The notes under the pieces are model-generated. The model searched no databases, had not been told where the DNA came from, and saw only the letters and a list, made by a program, of their open reading frames with translations. The position numbers and the translations under genes are program-made. A DNA stretch of 64,000 nt from the NCBI GenBank assembly GCA_965116945.1, contig OZ220734.1, positions 1,116,001 to 1,180,000 on the forward strand, given 5' to 3'. Of the stretch, positions 24,652 through 33,072 are shown one piece after another. Numbering within the stretch: position 1 is the first letter of the stretch; each line of letters begins with the position of its first letter. The DNA is from Plut-88900 sp965116945. Its GTDB lineage: Bacteria; Chloroflexota; Dehalococcoidia; Plut-88900.

Positions 24652-25193
24652 TGTGAAGTTTGATGATATGGGCAGTTAAGTTTAAGGTTGCAATGCCCCT
24701 CAACCCTGAAAGTTTAAGCCCATATCACCCAAAAAGTAAGAGGGAATTTGACGAGTCCATATACGTATTCGCAAATTATATAATTGCTAATAATAACTAA
24801 CTAACATAACTGTTCTATACGGTATTCAGATTGACTGAAACGTATCTATAGAACATGTGTAAACAAGAACTTCATGCTGAATGTTCCCTTGAACTTATTG
24901 TGCAACCTGGGCAAATGAGACGTTTCAATTGCTGGTGGGCTGAGAGATCTCGAGCGGCTGGTCGTCACGAAGCGGAAGGATTCAAGGCGAAGGTGAAACG
25001 TTTGCCCTAAATCGGCCCCAAGGGGCTGCTTAGGTCGCAAATAAGTTTGCCTGCCGTGATTAGGAAGAGGTGACAGGGCACAAGCCCTCCTTGGCTCGGA
25101 TTATTGAGAGCTTCCATCACCTATGGTACCCTCACTGCACTTCTGAGTGCCTCTTTATGGCCCAGCAAGCGTGTGAGGCAATGTGGGGGTTCG
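24652..25193. other. Intergenic, AT-rich then GC-rich, no gene seen
   Basis: Positions 24720-24860 are unusually AT-rich and probably contain the promoter of the S49 operon (a minus-strand TATAAT around 24775-24780). Positions 24909-24927 and 24994-25007 form an inverted repeat (GGGCAAA-N5-CGTTTCA with TGAAACGTTTGCCC). From 25150 onward the sequence is similar to the region upstream of the pseudogene at 20514. Confidence 0.45.
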
Positions 25194-26912
25194 ATGGCCG
25201 GGTACGATCTGGTAATTCGCGGCGGGATTATAGTGGACGGTACGGGTGTTCCCCGGTACCGGGCCGACCTCGCGGTCAGGAACGGCCGCATAGCCAAGAT
25301 CAGCGGCAAGATCAGTTCCGGAGGCGCCAAGGAAATCGACGCTAGTGGGTGCATTGTCGCGCCAGGGGCCATCGATATGCACACTCACTACGACGCCCAG
25401 CTCAACTGGGACCCATACGCCTCGCTGTCCGGCTGGTTCGGGGTTACCTCATTGACCATAGGCGAATGCGGTTTCGGCTTCGCCCCCACCAAGCCCAAAG
25501 ACCGAGACCTCAACATGCGCATGATGAACCGCATCGAAGCCATCCCCCTGAAGTCGATGCGCCTGGGGCTGCGCTGGGATTGGGAGACGTTCCCAGAATA
25601 TATGGACAGCCTGGACGGGCAGGGACTGGGTGTTAACGTGGGTCCCGTATTTCCCTTCTCGCCCATGCGCGGCTACGTGCTCGGAATGATGGAGGCCCGG
25701 GAAAGGACCTCAGTGACGGACGCCGAACTTAACCGGATGAAACAGATCTTCCACGAGGCCATGAAGGCCGGTGCATTCGGCTTCTCCTTCAACAAGAACC
25801 TGGAAGACCGACCCGAGGATGGCGGTTCCCTGCCCAGTCACGTAGCGTCCACGGAAGAATTCCTCGGCCTTGCCGAAGTTCTTGGAGAGTTCGGGGTAGG
25901 CCATATGGGGTTGACCATGGGCCTGGGACTGAGCCCCGAGGAGCGCGCCTCCGTCCTCGACATGACCGCCGAAATGATGAGATTGAGCGGCCGACCCTTC
26001 AGCCTGCTAAACGCCAACGATGACGGTGCCGATTGGATGGAGGCATGCCGACGGGAGGGGCTCCCCCTCGTCATGCAGCAGACGAGTACGGCCCCCGCCA
26101 TGGAGTTCAGGCTGTCGGAATTCAACCTCTACGATTTCATGCCCAATTGGATCCAGCCTTTAGTGGGGACTGTGGAAGAGCGGTCCGCCAAGTTAAGGGA
26201 CCCTGCCACCCGATCCGCGATGAGGCAGGATGTTGAAGAGGCCAAACGGTCGGAGACAGCACTGTCGCCGGCCTTTCGCATGACGAACTGGGCGAACATG
26301 CTCGTGTTGCAGGTGTCGGAGGAACGTAATGAACAGTACGAAGGAATGACCGTTCAGCAGGTGGCCGACATTCAGGGTAAAGACCCCCTCGACGCCTTCC
26401 TGGACTTGGCCCTCGACGAAAATCTCGATACCGAGTTCATCCTTCCCCCCCAGGACACCCCCGAGGACGTGGAAGTACGCCGACCCGCGCTGCTCGATCC
26501 CATTTCCCACATCTCCGTCTCCGATGGCGGCGCCCACACCATATTCAACACCCACAGCACCTGGCCTATCTACTGGCTCACCTTCTGGATCCGGGACAGG
26601 CAGCTCATGACCCTGGAACAGGCCCACTACAAGATGAGCGCCTTGCCGGCCTGGATTACTGACTTTAAGGACCGGGGCACGCTACGCGTGGGGAACTGGG
26701 CCGACATCATCGTCTACAGTCTCGATGAATTGGGCTTCGTATACGATAAGCCCATCTTCTCCAACGACTTTCCCGGCGGCGAGCGCCGGTTAATCCAAAA
26801 ACCCACTGGCCTTCGTTACACTATCGTCAACGGCGCTGTGACTTTCGAAGATGGCGAGTGCACCGGGGCCCTGCCGGGCAAACTGCTCCGCAGCTACGAC
26901 ATGGTTAGTTAG
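25194..26912 (+). CDS. N-acyl-D-amino-acid deacylase-like amidohydrolase
   Basis: A 572-aa amidohydrolase of the D-aminoacylase/dihydroorotase-like group, which removes acyl groups from N-acyl-D-amino acids or opens related cyclic amides. The N-terminal beta-sandwich strand DLVIRGGIIVDGTG, the metal motif HTHYDAQ, and DGGAHTIFNTHSTWP near the C-terminus, followed by the usual C-terminal sandwich (GNWADIIVYSLDEL), are present. The ATG at 25194 gives the standard N-terminus. The upstream leader is duplicated at the pseudogene at 20514, so the family has been copied locally. The family often processes D-amino acids from peptidoglycan or detrital material. Confidence 0.8.
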   Translation: MAGYDLVIRGGIIVDGTGVPRYRADLAVRNGRIAKISGKISSGGAKEIDASGCIVAPGAIDMHTHYDAQLNWDPYASLSGWFGVTSLTIGECGFGFAPTKPKDRDLNMRMMNRIEAIPLKSMRLGLRWDWETFPEYMDSLDGQGLGVNVGPVFPFSPMRGYVLGMMEARERTSVTDAELNRMKQIFHEAMKAGAFGFSFNKNLEDRPEDGGSLPSHVASTEEFLGLAEVLGEFGVGHMGLTMGLGLSPEERASVLDMTAEMMRLSGRPFSLLNANDDGADWMEACRREGLPLVMQQTSTAPAMEFRLSEFNLYDFMPNWIQPLVGTVEERSAKLRDPATRSAMRQDVEEAKRSETALSPAFRMTNWANMLVLQVSEERNEQYEGMTVQQVADIQGKDPLDAFLDLALDENLDTEFILPPQDTPEDVEVRRPALLDPISHISVSDGGAHTIFNTHSTWPIYWLTFWIRDRQLMTLEQAHYKMSALPAWITDFKDRGTLRVGNWADIIVYSLDELGFVYDKPIFSNDFPGGERRLIQKPTGLRYTIVNGAVTFEDGECTGALPGKLLRSYDMVS

Positions 26913-27089
26913 TCTGCCACAGGATATTTCAAGCAGGGTTGTCGCGCCCCCGCACAACACCATCCCTGTCAAGATGCCCAACCGACTGAAGGAGGAGTGC
27001 AAATAGCGTTTAAACCACGGTAACTCGAGTATCGAAGCAGGCCGCTAGGAGAAACCACACGAATAGCTGGACCGAATGGAGAATGTCAT

Positions 27090-28529
27090 ATGTTTGACGC
27101 CGATAGATTGAAACGGACCACGAAAGCAAAGGGGCTGATGTTCGGCATCGTGTCCCTTCTATTGATAGCCATGCTTGTCGTGGTCGCCTGTGAAGGCCCC
27201 GCCGGACCCCCCGGCCCTGCCGGCCCCGCTGGAGAAACCGGCCCCGCCGGCCCCGCCGGAGACACCGGCCCCGCCGGCCCCCAGGGCCCGCAGGGTCCCG
27301 CGGCAGGCGAGGACCCCCTGCCGACGGCGACCCCCATTCCTCCCACCCCCGTCCCCCCGACCGCCGTACCGGCTCCGCCCACGGCCATGCCCGAGCCGGA
27401 ATCCATGTTGAGGCCGAGGGACCAGTGGACGGAGGAGAATCCGGCAACGCTGGCTGAAATAGAAGCGGAGCTGGAGAAGCACCGGGGCAAGAGCCTCGTT
27501 GCCCTCGGGCCGGGGGGCGCCTTCACGGCCGCAGTGAGACAGGCCTATTACATGCCTTTCACGGAACAGTTTGGCATCGAAATAATCGAGGATACCCCCA
27601 CCCCGAATCGGGCTAAATGGGTAGCGGCTGCGGAAACGGGCAATATAGATTGGGACGTGACTACCCTCGGCGTTGCGGACGCCACGTCTCTCCTCGAGAC
27701 CAACTCCCTGGAAGAGCTGGACTTGAGCGTGATCGACACCCGGGACCTGCTGGACCCCATTAGGAATCTCTCTCCCTACATGAGCGGCGGTGACGTTACC
27801 TGGTCCATCGTCATGGCCTACAACACCGACGTGTACCCCGGCGACAGCGGTCCCAAGTCGTGGGCAGACTTCTTCGATCTGGAGAAATTCCCCGGCCGCC
27901 GGGCCCTCCGCCACGCCGTGGCCTGGGGAGGACACGTTCAGTTCACGAGGCTGGCCCGTGAACCCGATCTGCTGAATTCGCCGGAGGGCAAACAGGCTGC
28001 TAACACCCCAAGCCGGGAGCAGATGGAAGAAGACTTCGCCTGGTTTGACGAATGGACCGACAATGCAGGCGGCGACATCATCTACTGGTCATCCGGTTCA
28101 CAGTGCCCCGAGATGCTCATAGCCAGGGAAGTGGAGATGTGCAGCGCCTATAACGGTCGTATCTTCGATGCGGCCAAGGAAGGCGCTCCCATCCGGGTCT
28201 GCTGGGAATGCGGCCACATCATCAACGTGAGTGGATTCGGCCTGCCCAGAGGCATGAAAGAGCTGTATCCCGAAAGGTACGAGCTGGCCAGCCTGTACAT
28301 GGCCTGGATAAACTTCCCCGAAATCAACGCACAACTGTCCAAGTACATCTCATACGGGCCGGTCAACCGGAAGGCTATTCCCTTGTTGGAAGCCCCCGAA
28401 TTTGACGAGGTACGGGACCATCTGCCCACTTCCGGGGCCAACGCCCCCTTCGGCATCGTGCTGGACGAGGTCTACCTGGGAGAGAACCTGGCCTGGGCTG
28501 AAGAGCAGTACATCATAGCAACTCAGTAA
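27090..28529 (+). CDS. ABC-type solute-binding lipoprotein with collagen-like stalk (copy 1)
   Basis: A 479-aa lipoprotein (lipobox VVAC, C34). Immediately after the cysteine come twelve uninterrupted Gly-X-Y triplets (residues 36-71, G-P-A rich), then a Pro/Thr linker to about 105, then a periplasmic-binding-protein fold of the spermidine/putrescine class. A Cys-rich region carries CPEMLIAREVEMC and CWECGH, shared with the paralog at 57853 (CPSGLISREIDFC, CWTCGH). GGAG lies eight bases before the ATG. No transporter permease is adjacent. The collagen-like stalk probably holds the binding domain away from the membrane. Confidence 0.8.
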   Translation: MFDADRLKRTTKAKGLMFGIVSLLLIAMLVVVACEGPAGPPGPAGPAGETGPAGPAGDTGPAGPQGPQGPAAGEDPLPTATPIPPTPVPPTAVPAPPTAMPEPESMLRPRDQWTEENPATLAEIEAELEKHRGKSLVALGPGGAFTAAVRQAYYMPFTEQFGIEIIEDTPTPNRAKWVAAAETGNIDWDVTTLGVADATSLLETNSLEELDLSVIDTRDLLDPIRNLSPYMSGGDVTWSIVMAYNTDVYPGDSGPKSWADFFDLEKFPGRRALRHAVAWGGHVQFTRLAREPDLLNSPEGKQAANTPSREQMEEDFAWFDEWTDNAGGDIIYWSSGSQCPEMLIAREVEMCSAYNGRIFDAAKEGAPIRVCWECGHIINVSGFGLPRGMKELYPERYELASLYMAWINFPEINAQLSKYISYGPVNRKAIPLLEAPEFDEVRDHLPTSGANAPFGIVLDEVYLGENLAWAEEQYIIATQ

Positions 28530-28593
28530 TAGAACGCCAGCTGAATAAGCTGCTTTGAAACGGTTTGCAGTTGTTGACAAGCGGTAAGTAAAA

Positions 28594-28631
28594 GAGGGCG
28601 GTGGCGCCGACTAACCGGCGCCACCGCCCTC
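28594..28631. terminator. Hairpin between convergent genes
   Basis: A perfect 16-bp stem (GAGGGCGGTGGCGCCG with CGGCGCCACCGCCCTC) and a 6-nt loop between the convergent binding-protein and cupin genes. On the minus strand it is followed by TTTACTT, so it probably terminates at least the cupin transcript. Confidence 0.75.
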
Positions 28632-28688
28632 CGTGTTGAGGTCAATACAATTATTCCGGCAGACGCTTTCCCATCGGCGCCTGCAGCC

Positions 28689-29030
28689 TTATTGCTGCTT
28701 GAGTGGGATCGTGGCCGTGACACACGCCTCATCACCGTACACCCCTGTCGTGTGCCCCTGGCCAGTGATGTCTTCGACCAGGCGGGCATCGCCGGGTCCA
28801 AAGACGTGCTTGCTCCCGTCCCCTAACCCGATCTCCAGCCGCCCCGAGAGGATGATCACGAACTGCCGCCTTGGCGCAGGGTGCCAGTCCAGGTAGTTGC
28901 CCGCAGGCTGTACCTGAAAGCTGATCTTAGTGGCCTCTGTTCCCCGAGTCCAGGCTGAGGCCTCCGCTAAGTCTATGGTCTCGATATGGGATTGGCCGTC
29001 TTCTCCGGTGTAGAGTCGAAAGGTGCCCAT
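28689..29030 (-). CDS. Cupin-domain protein
   Basis: A 113-aa single cupin barrel. PAGNYLDWHPAPRRQFVIIL and GRLEIGLGDG correspond to cupin motif 1, and FGPGDARLVEDITGQGH to motif 2; the metal-binding His and Glu set is incomplete relative to classical cupins. The ATG at 29030 is preferred because GAGGAG lies nine bases upstream. It may be a small isomerase, sensor or metal protein; the sequence does not say which. Confidence 0.75.
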   Translation of the reverse strand: MGTFRLYTGEDGQSHIETIDLAEASAWTRGTEATKISFQVQPAGNYLDWHPAPRRQFVIILSGRLEIGLGDGSKHVFGPGDARLVEDITGQGHTTGVYGDEACVTATIPLKQQ

Positions 29031-29176
29031 GCCTGAGTTCTCCTCTTTTGGAACCACCTGCTCTGTGGGACAAGCGGTAATTACCTTTTGATAGTATTGC
29101 AACGCACGCCGTGCATTGCTGATGGACGATATCTTCTCATATTCAACTGCGAAGGAACGAAAGCGTTGCAGCTGAA

Positions 29177-30112
29177 ATGAAGTTCGGAATAATGCACTCC
29201 CCTCCCCTTGGCCCTGCCACGGCCGTTGAAATGGCTGTAAGCGCAGAGGCTTCAGGCTACGACTCCTTCTGGACTACCGACTTCGCCCTCGGCCCCCAAC
29301 CCGATCCCATGGCCGTCCTCACTGCTGCATCCCAAAAGACCCGGAAGGTTCTTCTCGGAACCGCTGTCATGGTGCTCCCTTACCGCCACCCCGTCGCCCT
29401 TGCCAAAACCGTATCAACAGTAGATTCGCTATCCAATGGCAGACTCATACTGGGGCTCGGGGTGGGGGGAAACCATAATGAGTTCGATGCCCTGGGGCTG
29501 GATATCCACCGGCGTGGGAGGATGGCAGATGAGAAGCTGGCCCTTTTGCGTCGCTTGCTCTCTGGGGAAATAGTGACGCACCGGGGTGAGTTTCATGATT
29601 TTGAACACGTTGAAGTAGGACCGACGCCGATTCAGCGACCCCACCCGCCAATATGGCTCGGGCCGCTCTGGAAAGATGGTCTTGTAGAAGCGACCGTTAG
29701 AAGGACGGGAAGGTTTGGCGATGGGTTCATACCATCTGCAATACCGGTGTCCCGGTACGCAGCTGAGCGAGACAAAGTGCGCACCTATGCAGTGGAAGCG
29801 GGGAGGGACCCCGACGCCATAGAGTTCTCGGCAGTCCTCTGGTTCTGCCTCGACGATGACCGCGAGCGTGCATGGAAGACCCTGGAAACCGAGTCCAATC
29901 GCTGGAAGAATGACAGGCCGACGATCCGGGGGCAGGCGAATGTCTCGGGACACGCCCAGGATATTGCGGGCGCCATAGAGGAATACCGGGAAGCGGGAGT
30001 AGCCCACCTTGTGCTCAATGCCGCGGTCCCCCCTGAACGAGCAATAGAACAGTACGAGCAATGCGCCCGCGAAGTGTTTCCTCTGGTGAGAGGGGCAACT
30101 CCGTCAGAATGA
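29177..30112 (+). CDS. LLM-class flavin-dependent oxidoreductase (copy 1)
   Basis: A 311-aa luciferase-like TIM-barrel monooxygenase or F420-dependent reductase. SGYDSFWTTDF near the N-terminus, VSTVDSLSNGRLILGLGVGG in the middle and RPHPPIWLGPL are standard for the class. The small N-terminal differences do not decide between FMN and F420. It lies alone between the divergent cupin gene and a convergent tRNA-Asp gene. Confidence 0.85.
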   Translation: MKFGIMHSPPLGPATAVEMAVSAEASGYDSFWTTDFALGPQPDPMAVLTAASQKTRKVLLGTAVMVLPYRHPVALAKTVSTVDSLSNGRLILGLGVGGNHNEFDALGLDIHRRGRMADEKLALLRRLLSGEIVTHRGEFHDFEHVEVGPTPIQRPHPPIWLGPLWKDGLVEATVRRTGRFGDGFIPSAIPVSRYAAERDKVRTYAVEAGRDPDAIEFSAVLWFCLDDDRERAWKTLETESNRWKNDRPTIRGQANVSGHAQDIAGAIEEYREAGVAHLVLNAAVPPERAIEQYEQCAREVFPLVRGATPSE

Positions 30113-30235
30113 AGCTCACTAGCCGTCAAAGCCGTGTCTGACTACCTTGCAGTACGTAAGCGATTTTCACCCTGGCGTTACTCATGCAATTGGACAAGAG
30201 TGATTCGCATAGGAGCGGGTGGCAAGGGGGAGAGA

Positions 30236-30312
30236 TGGCGACCCCGACCGGATTCGAACCGGCGATCTCCACCGTGACAGGGTGGCATGTTAGTCCGCTA
30301 CACCACGGGGCC
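30236..30312 (-). tRNA. tRNA-Asp (GTC)
   Basis: Minus-strand cloverleaf beginning GGCCCCG and ending CGGGGTC-G-CCA. The anticodon loop CTGTCAC gives anticodon GTC; T arm CCGG/CCGG with TTCGAAT loop. The 3' CCA is encoded. Confidence 0.97.
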
Positions 30313-30532
30313 GAAAACCGTATAAACGGCGCGAACGGGAGCCAATTATAGCGCAGGGGCATGCGTTGTGACTAGAGCAGGTTCACACTGCATAATCTCC
30401 CTAACCTATCTGGATGCTCCCCTTCCCTCCACCTCCCATCCCGATGCCCAGCGAGGAATCTATCGCGCCCCTCTCTAAATCGAACTTGGTCATCATTTCT
30501 CACATCCTTCCCCAAAATTCCCCCTTGGTAAA

Positions 30533-30589
30533 GACATATCAAAAATGTCGAAGATCCGCCTTTGGAGGGCACTGCATTTTTGATATGTC
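30533..30589. repeat. 15-bp perfect inverted repeat
   Basis: GACATATCAAAAATG at 30533-30547 and its exact complement CATTTTTGATATGTC at 30575-30589, separated by 27 nt. Part of the interior (30545-30561) resembles 1739-1755. It could be a small nonautonomous mobile element or a structured transcript. Confidence 0.6.
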
Positions 30590-30826
30590 AATAAAACAGG
30601 GCGGGTGGGCGGGACTCCATTTAATCCCCGTGGGGTAAAAGGCATCCCCCTCCCCGTAGGGGTGCCCCTTGGAGCCCGTCTCATAAGTCCGTCAAGCATA
30701 GCGTTAATGGACATTTTTGATAATTTCAATAGGCGCCCTAGGCACGAATCCAGTTCGTTGGAGTGTGGGAATTGGGGCGTGGTGTGACTTTTGAGACAAG
30801 CTCCTTGTGGTTGCCCTGGGTCGTGG

Positions 30827-30865
30827 CCGCTCACCCTGAGCGCCGTCGAAGGGTCGAGCGGGGGG
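30827..30865. repeat. Dispersed REP-like repeat, copy 2
   Basis: Nearly identical to 124-160, including the CCGCTC/GAGCGG inverted ends and the GTCGAAGGGTCGAGCGG stretch. In both places it lies about 50-100 bp upstream of the same type of promoter. Confidence 0.7.
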
Positions 30866-30925
30866 GAGGCCCACTCCGGCCAATCCGTCGCGTATGCCTC
30901 CCCCAAAAAGTGTGACATTTGCCCC

Positions 30926-30955
30926 TTGACTCTACCTGAACACACGTGCTAATCT
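30926..30955 (+). promoter_or_regulatory. Promoter-like segment related to 211-240
   Basis: TTGACT at 30926-30931 and TAATCT at 30950-30955 with an 18-bp spacer. GAAC-N4-GTGC at 30938-30949 sits at exactly the same offset from the -35 as the SOS-like box at 223-234. No intact gene follows. Confidence 0.45.
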
Positions 30956-31263
30956 TCTCCCACGTTCGAACACCAACCCTATTCACTTAAGGAGGAACCA
31001 AAAGCCCAGGGAAGCCCCCGAGACCCCAACCGAGGACTCAACGCCCTAGCCCATCCCAAAACCTACCCCCTCCCATAGGGGCGACCGGCCAATCGCCCCC
31101 CTGCGAGGCAGGCAGGTTGCGGCACAAGCAAAAGACGCCATCTCCTCAACAAACCGGGCCCCGGCTATTCTTCCCCCTACTTCCAGGCGATGGAAAGACG
31201 CCCTGATTCGCTATCGTTCCATGTGTGCCCCCTTTAAGACGCTATCTGCATCTTACAGGGACC

Positions 31264-31594
31264 CCTCCTAACGGAGGCTCCCCCGCTATATCAAGCGGGC
31301 GGTCGGGTAAGCCCGACGCCGAGGTCCTCTCGGCTCCTCGACCGATTAACAAGTCGAGTGCTGGTGAACCGTGCGCTCCGGGTCACACCGGCAAACTTGA
31401 ACAAACTACGCCTGCAAGAGGCCCGACGGTCCACGCCGGACGCCGAGTCTCCTCCCCGCCCCTGCGGGGTGCAGCCAACCCTTAGGAGCACGGCTTGGAC
31501 CTGTCGGCCTTGAAGGTCCCTGCCTGGCCCGGCGTGTCAGGGCCGGAGGCCGCAGAAGCGGCATGCGGGCCGGATGCCCTTGCCCCGGGGCATC
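31264..31594 (+). ncRNA. Candidate structured RNA: run of about twelve hairpins
   Basis: Consecutive stems follow one another with little spacing. Examples: CCTCC/GGAGG (31264-31277, TAAC loop), CCCGCT/AGCGGG (31282-31299), GTCGGG/CCCGAC (31302-31317), GCCGAG/CTCGGC (31318-31334), CTCGAC/GTCGAG (31337-31358), CCCCGC/GCGGGG (31454-31469), GCCGC/GCGGC (31549-31562) and GATGCCC/GGGCATC (31573-31594). No convincing coding frame spans it. I could not match it to tmRNA, RNase P RNA, SRP RNA or a known riboswitch. The strand is a guess, because stems do not define it. Ends are uncertain. Confidence 0.45.
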
Positions 31595-31878
31595 GCCGGA
31601 ACACCCGAAGCACAGGAACGGGGCAGCGTCCCCGAAGCGTCTTCCATCGCCAACCCAAAACCAGGACAAAACGACCAACATCCCACCCCCCACAACTGAA
31701 TATAAACCCGGTGTGCACCAGCCTGCCGAACGAGTACGGCACATTGACAACCCACCTCGCCGATGCCTAGAATCGCACCACTTTCAAACCAAGACTCGCT
31801 AATTCCGGTTTGGGAGGTGGCACGGACCGGCCCGAGGCGAAGTAAGCGTCCCAAGAGTGGACGAGGAGGAACACTCGC

Positions 31879-33000
31879 ATGGCTAAGAATGGATACAAGG
31901 TCTTGGACTCGGACCTGCACGTCCTGGAACCGGCAGACCTTTACACTACCTACATGGACCCCAAGTGGGGTGACCGCATTCCCAGGGGCCAGAGGCCCTA
32001 TCCCTACGGGGGAGTACGTTACACCACGGCCCAGGGTGAGCGAATCCGCAGGACGCAGGCTACCAGCACCCCGGACATCGACTCCCAGGTTGCCCACAGA
32101 TTTACCGTGGGAAGTGACCAAGATTTCAACTCCGCCTCTCAGCTGCAGGCCATGGAGATGGAAGGCATAGACGTGGCCGTCATGTTTCGCACTCTCCCCC
32201 TCCACACCGACGACGCCCACGAGCCCGAATATGCAAACGACCTGAACAAGGCATGGAATGACTGGATCACCGACTTCTGCAAAGAAGACCCGGCCCGAAT
32301 GAAGGCCGCAGGCCTGATAACCCTCCACGACGCCACATTGGCTGCGCAAGAGATGCGCAGGATTGCCAATGACCTGGGCCACGTGGCCTCGTGCCTCACG
32401 CCGGAGCCGGTGCTGGGTCGGCAGCTCCCGGAGACCTACTTCGACATCGTGTGGCAGGAAGCCCAGGACCTCAACTTGCCCGTCACCTTCCACCCGAGCT
32501 TTTCGCCTAACCAGGTGCACTGGTCGAACAGATTCGTGAATCTGGACAAGCTGACCTGGCTGGTCGAGACCTTTGACCAGCCCATGGAGGACATGCTGGC
32601 TACCATCTACATGACGGCGGGCGGCATCCTGGATCGCTTCCCCAAGATGACGGTGGCCATTCTCGAAGGCAACTGCAGCTGGCTCCCGTGGCTGCTCTAC
32701 CGCCTGGATGAGCGCTACGAGCTATACGAGGGGCTGGACGGTGTCATCAACTTGTCCGAGAAGCCCAGTGATCTCTTCAAAAGGCAGTGCTTCATCTCCG
32801 TCGACGTGGACGAGTACCTGGTCAACGACGTCATCAGGCACTTCGGGGACGACCACCTGGTCTTCACCACCGACTACCCACATTCCGACTGCAAGTTCCC
32901 CCACGCCATCGACACCTTCTTCGAGATGGAGGGCATCAGCGACGAGTCCCGCAAGAAGATCCTCTGGGACAACTGCGCACGCCTCTACAACATGAACTAG
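31879..33000 (+). CDS. Amidohydrolase-2 family metal-dependent hydrolase (copy 2)
   Basis: A 373-aa TIM-barrel hydrolase or decarboxylase closely similar to the gene at 51085. It opens with DSDLHVLEP (metal D and H), has TFHPSFSPNQVHW in the barrel, LEGNCSWLPWLLYRLDE and the C-terminal TDYPHSDCKFPHA with the metal Asp. GAGGAGG precedes the ATG. A perfect bidirectional terminator follows. A role in catabolism of aromatic-type acids is inferred from the family. Confidence 0.85.
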   Translation: MAKNGYKVLDSDLHVLEPADLYTTYMDPKWGDRIPRGQRPYPYGGVRYTTAQGERIRRTQATSTPDIDSQVAHRFTVGSDQDFNSASQLQAMEMEGIDVAVMFRTLPLHTDDAHEPEYANDLNKAWNDWITDFCKEDPARMKAAGLITLHDATLAAQEMRRIANDLGHVASCLTPEPVLGRQLPETYFDIVWQEAQDLNLPVTFHPSFSPNQVHWSNRFVNLDKLTWLVETFDQPMEDMLATIYMTAGGILDRFPKMTVAILEGNCSWLPWLLYRLDERYELYEGLDGVINLSEKPSDLFKRQCFISVDVDEYLVNDVIRHFGDDHLVFTTDYPHSDCKFPHAIDTFFEMEGISDESRKKILWDNCARLYNMN

Positions 33001-33018
33001 GGGACAAGATCGGTATTC

Positions 33019-33051
33019 AAAAGGCCCGGTGGCTGAGCCACCGGGCCTTTT
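33019..33051. terminator. Bidirectional Rho-independent terminator
   Basis: GGCCCGGTGGC and GCCACCGGGCC form an 11-bp perfect stem with a 3-nt loop, flanked by AAAA on the left and TTTT on the right. It ends both the plus-strand amidohydrolase and the minus-strand ilvE transcripts. Confidence 0.9.
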
Positions 33052-33072
33052 ACTTTACCTGTATAGCAGTGA

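Larger units (their letters stand above)
30313..31263. other. Gene-poor repeat region
   Basis: I see no credible gene. It holds a 15-bp inverted repeat (30533-30589), a REP-like repeat (30827-30865), a promoter-like segment (30926-30955) and a TTAAGGAGGAACC ... GAAGCCCCCGA block (30987-31021) that matches the window start (39-76). The last block contains a strong ribosome-binding sequence with no start codon behind it, so it looks like the decayed head of a gene related to the one at 251. Confidence 0.55.

Noticed and set aside
24940..25010. TPP riboswitch suggested by CTGAGA
   Set aside because: Only the isolated hexamer is present; the rest of the THI-box is missing.
24846..25040. Small minus-strand protein or IS3 OrfA remnant
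   Set aside because: A plus-strand reading gives EGFKAKVKR, vaguely like IS3 OrfA, but it is too short and lacks the rest of the domain to call.
31225..31485. Short open frame of 86 codons across the hairpins
   Set aside because: Composition follows the hairpin stems, there is no ribosome-binding site, and it resembles no protein.
31200..31640. tmRNA, RNase P RNA, SRP RNA or group II intron in the hairpin region
   Set aside because: Checked for the tRNA-like end and tag of tmRNA, the GAGGAAAGTCC core of RNase P, the GGAAGGA-AGCAG core of SRP RNA, and a GAAA-capped domain V; none is present on either strand.
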